NCBI GenBank assembly: GCA_964590725.1
Contig: CAZPWF010000013.1
Location: forward strand, 1-26,052
DNA: 26,052 nucleotides
Reading direction: 5' to 3'
Source of the DNA: CAZPWF01 sp964590725
GTDB taxonomy: Bacteria > Patescibacteriota > Saccharimonadia > Saccharimonadales > JACQNP01
The notes beneath the pieces were generated by a model. It worked only from the letters and a program-made list of their open reading frames with translations, ran no database searches and had not been told where the DNA came from. The stretch's first letter is position 1, and each line of letters starts with the position of its first letter. This document shows, piece after piece, positions 23,902 to 26,052 of this stretch. The position numbers and the translations under genes are program-made.

Positions 23902-24963
23902 AGTTATTATTGCCTGTGCTGGTGGAAGAAAGACAACCCATCTTGTAGAAGAGGCTCTTAAAATAGTTGATGAACCTGTCTTGATAACTACTTACACTTT
24001 GGAAAATTTAGACCAAATATCGTCGAGCGTACAGGTTTTGTTCCTCCAAATATAAGGCTTATCTCCTGGTTTACTTTTTTGCTGCATGATTTTATTCGAC
24101 CATATCAAAACAATGTATTTCCAGATATTGAGAAGGTAGAAACACTAGATTTCAATTCAATACCACCGAGGGGACTCTCTAAGCATGATTCAAGATATTA
24201 TTTTAACCGTTCGAACGGGATATATCGTGATAGAGCGTCCGACTACGCATATAGATGTAATGAGGCAACGACCGGACTTGTGATAAAGAGGTTGGAGCAT
24301 GTATATAAATACATTTTTATAGATGAGGCTCAAGATTTGGCTGGATGGGATTTAAATCTAGTTAAGATGCTCTTTGAATCAGATATAAATATATTTATGG
24401 TAGCTGACCCGAGACAAGCGACATATAGTACAAATCGATCTAATAAAAATAAAGGTAAAAGAGGTCAAAATTTTCCAGAATGGATAGATGAACAAGTAAA
24501 AGCTGGAATATGTATCAGGGAGGACATATGCGCATCTCACAGGTCAGTTCAATCAATATGTGATTTCTCTGACTTGTTGTATCCAGATTATCCTCAAACT
24601 ATTTCCCAGAATCCCGACACAACAGAACACGATGGTGTATTTGTCATAACAAACGATTTTTTAGCTGAATACATTACAATTTATAATCCAACTTGTCTCA
24701 GGTTTTCGAAAAAAACTAAAACATTTGGATACAAAGCAATAAATATCGGAGTCTCTAAGGGAAGAACATATAAAAGAGTTCTCGTTTTTCCGACACAACC
24801 TATGAAAGATTTTTTACATACAGGAGATATATCCAAAGCCGGTGATCGATCTAAATTTTATGTTGCAATTACAAGAGCACGGCAAAGTGTTGTTTTTGTA
24901 CTAGACTCGACTAACGTTTCTAGCATAAAAACATCATTAATATCCAGGTACCCGACTATGTAA
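23882..24963 (+). pseudogene. UvrD-like (GajB-like) helicase interrupted by a frame change
   Basis: From the ATG at 23882, 57 codons (MPLIKNKVIIACAGGRKTTH...) carry the P-loop and end at a TAA at 24053-24055. The remainder is open one frame back from 23974 to 24963. It reads TGFVPPNIRLISWFTFLL, then motif II YIFIDEAQDLAGWD, MVADPRQATYSTN, motif V-like GVSKGRTYKRVLVF, and motif VI YVAITRARQS. Fused, it would be a compact (~360 aa) superfamily I helicase. The P-loop AGGRKTT has Arg in place of the usual Gly before Lys. The break lies near 24004-24022; a few residues seem missing, or a -1 slip at AAATTTA (24004-24010) could join the frames. A TTG-initiated 294-aa fragment (24079) lacks Walker A. 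Confidence 0.75.
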
Positions 24964-24967
24964 TTAC

Positions 24968-24996
24968 TTTGTTGCAGGTCAATATTGAAATATAAT
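24968..24996 (+). promoter_or_regulatory. Promoter with leaderless output upstream of the XRE gene
   Basis: TTTGTT (24968-24973) and a consensus TATAAT (24991-24996) are spaced by 17 nt. The start codon at 25003 lies seven bases after the -10, where transcription would begin, and no Shine-Dalgarno is possible. It gives the regulator its own expression independent of the defence operon. Confidence 0.55.
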
Positions 24997-25002
24997 AAAC
25001 CT

Positions 25003-25206
25003 ATGTCACCTCAGAAAATCGGTAAAAAACTAAAACAGGCAAGAAAAAAGATAGGCTTAACTCAGGAAGACGTAGCTAAAAAAGCAGATATCAGCATTAA
25101 CTACTATGCTCGGATTGAGCGGGATGAAGAGAACCCAACTTTAGAGACTTTGGAAAGAGTATTAAAAGCGTTAAAGCTTAAATCGTCTGAGGTGCTACCG
25201 TTTTAG
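25003..25206 (+). CDS. XRE-family (Cro/CI-type HTH) transcriptional regulator
   Basis: The ATG at 25003 gives 67 aa (MSPQKIGKKLKQARKKIG...). An in-frame TTG 18 nt earlier would lie on the -10 box, so it is rejected. The HTH_3 fold is clear: helix 1 KIGKKLKQARKKIG, turn LTQEDVAKKADIS, recognition helix INYYARIERDEENPTLETL. Single-domain DNA-binding repressor, probably autoregulated. It is convergent with, and overlaps by 4 nt, the minus-strand gene at 25203. It may control the adjacent defence operon or the element. Confidence 0.88.
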   Translation: MSPQKIGKKLKQARKKIGLTQEDVAKKADISINYYARIERDEENPTLETLERVLKALKLKSSEVLPF

Positions 25207-25433
25207 TCCTTTTTCAGTTTCACCGGATCGATTTTACCGCTTCGCTCATCCTCTACGATTTTTTCTGCTGCAATGTGAGCTAGGGCTGCCTTTTCTTCCA
25301 GATGTTTTATAGCATCTTCCCGGGTACAAGGTTTGCCTTGAGTTTTGAGAAAACGAATAGTTGACTCAATATCTTGCTCGGTAATCTGGTAACCAACATT
25401 TTTTCCCATATGCGCGAAGTATATCATCTTCAT
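25203..25433 (-). CDS. Hypothetical protein, up to 76 aa
   Basis: The product has a helical, charged sequence (ITEQDIESTIRFLKTQGKPC; DAIKHLEEKAALAHIAAEKI). The start MKMIYFAHM at 25433 overlaps the upstream PLD-like gene by 4 nt; a second Met (MGKNVGYQITEQD) at 25409 is as good a start. It has no membrane segment or known domain. Co-transcribed with the PLD-like gene and the truncated gene beyond. Function unknown. Confidence 0.6.
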   Translation of the reverse strand: MKMIYFAHMGKNVGYQITEQDIESTIRFLKTQGKPCTREDAIKHLEEKAALAHIAAEKIVEDERSGKIDPVKLKKD

Positions 25434-25876
25434 ATATATCTCCCAAAATTTAAAAAAATAAACATATCCTCGGCGAAGCCGCCGCCATCCAGGCGGCGCA
25501 TAATCTCCCTGCTTTTGGTTTGAGAAAGAATATTCAAGCTACCTTCCCATAGTACGCAACGATCAATAATTGCCAACTTTCGATGATGATTACCGGTACA
25601 GAGCAATACTTGAACTCCTAGAGCCTCACATAGCCTAACTGCCGCCTCCGATTGAGTTTCGTAGCCGTTGGTGTGTTCACTTGGATCTCGGGTGATAATA
25701 AATACCTTTATGCCTCTATCGACCAGCTTTCTAAGGATACGTTCAAATAGCTTCATACGTTCGGTAGTTATGAACGGACTTTCGATAATGACTTCCTGAT
25801 TACAATGCTCTAAATCTTTTAGGAAAGCCGAATAAAACGTCTTTTCATCATGGAGTGAGGTGGTGAAATTAATCAT
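25430..25876 (-). CDS. Single-HKD phospholipase D-like protein
   Basis: The ATG at 25876 with GAGGAGGTG (25881-25889) gives about 148 aa (MINFTTSLHDEKTFYSAFLK...). It is preferred over a TTG at 25897. The motif HRKLAIID is an HxKxxxxD, followed by LWEGSLNILSQ, the usual Gly-Ser/Asn continuation of PLD nucleases. One motif only implies dimerisation, as in Nuc-type endonucleases. IIESPFITTERM and GIKVFIITRD are typical strands of the fold. It is probably a DNA-acting enzyme. Its position by an XRE regulator suggests a small defence or element-maintenance operon. Confidence 0.82.
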   Translation of the reverse strand: MINFTTSLHDEKTFYSAFLKDLEHCNQEVIIESPFITTERMKLFERILRKLVDRGIKVFIITRDPSEHTNGYETQSEAAVRLCEALGVQVLLCTGNHHRKLAIIDRCVLWEGSLNILSQTKSREIMRRLDGGGFAEDMFIFLNFGRYI

Positions 25877-26052
25877 TAGCCACCTCCTCGGTCCCAATAA
25901 CTACAATTTTACCGTTATAATAAGTGAAACCTAGTTCTTTTAATCGTTCGTAAGTCTTTAAAATGCTCTCCAGTAGGTGTTCCACCTGTGGTACAGTGGG
26001 CTCACAAATCAACAAATCCAGGCTAAATAAAATAATCCTGGATTTTTTGTTT
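25869..26052 (-). CDS. 3' end of a gene of unknown function, cut by the window edge
   Basis: An ORF open from 26052 ends at TAA 25869-25871. Its product ends VEHLLESILKTYERLKELGF, then TYYNGKIVVIGTEEVAND. It overlaps the PLD-like gene start by a few bases, so the two are coupled. The upstream part overlaps the hairpin at 26014-26048, so a real start inside the window (e.g. TTG or GTG at about 26010-25985) cannot be excluded. No domain recognised. Confidence 0.45.
   Translation of the reverse strand, partial: NKKSRIILFSLDLLICEPTVPQVEHLLESILKTYERLKELGFTYYNGKIVVIGTEEVAND
26014..26048 (+). terminator. Intrinsic-terminator-like hairpin at the window edge
   Basis: AAATCCAGG and CCTGGATTT (9 bp) enclose a 14-nt AT-rich loop, with TTTTTT at the end on the plus strand. 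It would stop rightward transcription, or protect the leftward operon from a promoter outside. It overlaps the 3'-truncated ORF at 25869-26052. Confidence 0.45.

Noticed and set aside
15240..24963. Calling the cargo a plain DISARM or plain Gabija system
   Set aside because: drmA/drmB are missing for DISARM, and Gabija is a two-gene system. The OLD gene is also coupled to a nuclease and methylase not part of Gabija.
1..26052. TGA recoded as Gly (Gracilibacteria/Absconditabacteria code)
   Set aside because: TGA ends several intact genes at sensible places (e.g. at 5443 and 10073) and overlaps in ATGA junctions, so the standard code applies.
1..26052. CRISPR array or IS element
   Set aside because: No regularly spaced direct repeats and no transposase or terminal inverted repeats were seen on reading the window.

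Overview
The window looks like one side of an integrative conjugative (or DNA-exchange) element from a Patescibacteria/CPR-type bacterium. The evidence is indirect: AT-rich DNA, standard stop codons including TGA, and the reduced type IV secretion gene set (VirB2-like pilin, VirB6-like protein, PrgI, TraC/VirB4, M23 peptidase, TraG/VirD4-like ATPase) that is common in such genomes. Phylum assignment is an inference of moderate confidence.

Layout. 1-57 is the 3' end of a tRNA-Glu(CTC) gene. A large serine recombinase on the minus strand abuts it, with a small translationally coupled ORF and a palindromic operator candidate upstream (1-1920), so this is probably one integrated end of the element. 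An alpha/beta hydrolase (1953-2720, -) follows. 2834-6357 (+) encodes the coupling-type ATPase and a replication-relaxation-type winged-helix protein. 6370-8239 is a patch of small accessory genes: an unknown 65-aa protein, DUF2958, a stand-alone FtsK/SpoIIIE alpha-domain-like protein and a PD-(D/E)XK nuclease candidate, with unusually structured intergenic DNA. 8273-13563 (+) is the T4SS operon, with a possible attenuator in its leader. 13581-14955 (-) holds an unknown protein and a membrane-anchored protein resembling the N-terminal part of MltG.

15065-24963 (+) is a tightly packed, partly overlapping cargo operon that reads as anti-phage or anti-plasmid defence: a small HTH protein, a PLD-SNF2 helicase, an Eco57I-type adenine methyltransferase, a Cas4/RecB-like PD-(D/E)XK nuclease with two CxxC motifs, an OLD-type AAA+TOPRIM nuclease and a UvrD-like helicase. 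It combines a helicase/methylase module (reminiscent of DISARM drmD-drmMI) with a Gabija-like OLD+UvrD pair in one transcript. I do not recognise the whole as a named system. Two of its genes, the SNF2 and UvrD helicases, are broken by apparent small deletions with frame change, so this copy may be decaying, may carry sequence errors, or (UvrD only) may use a -1 frameshift.

25003-26052 holds a leaderless-looking XRE regulator, convergent with a small unknown gene, a single-HKD PLD-like protein and the end of a further gene cut by the window edge. No relaxase, CRISPR array, rRNA or IS transposase was found, and no gene-free stretch exceeds about 300 bases.
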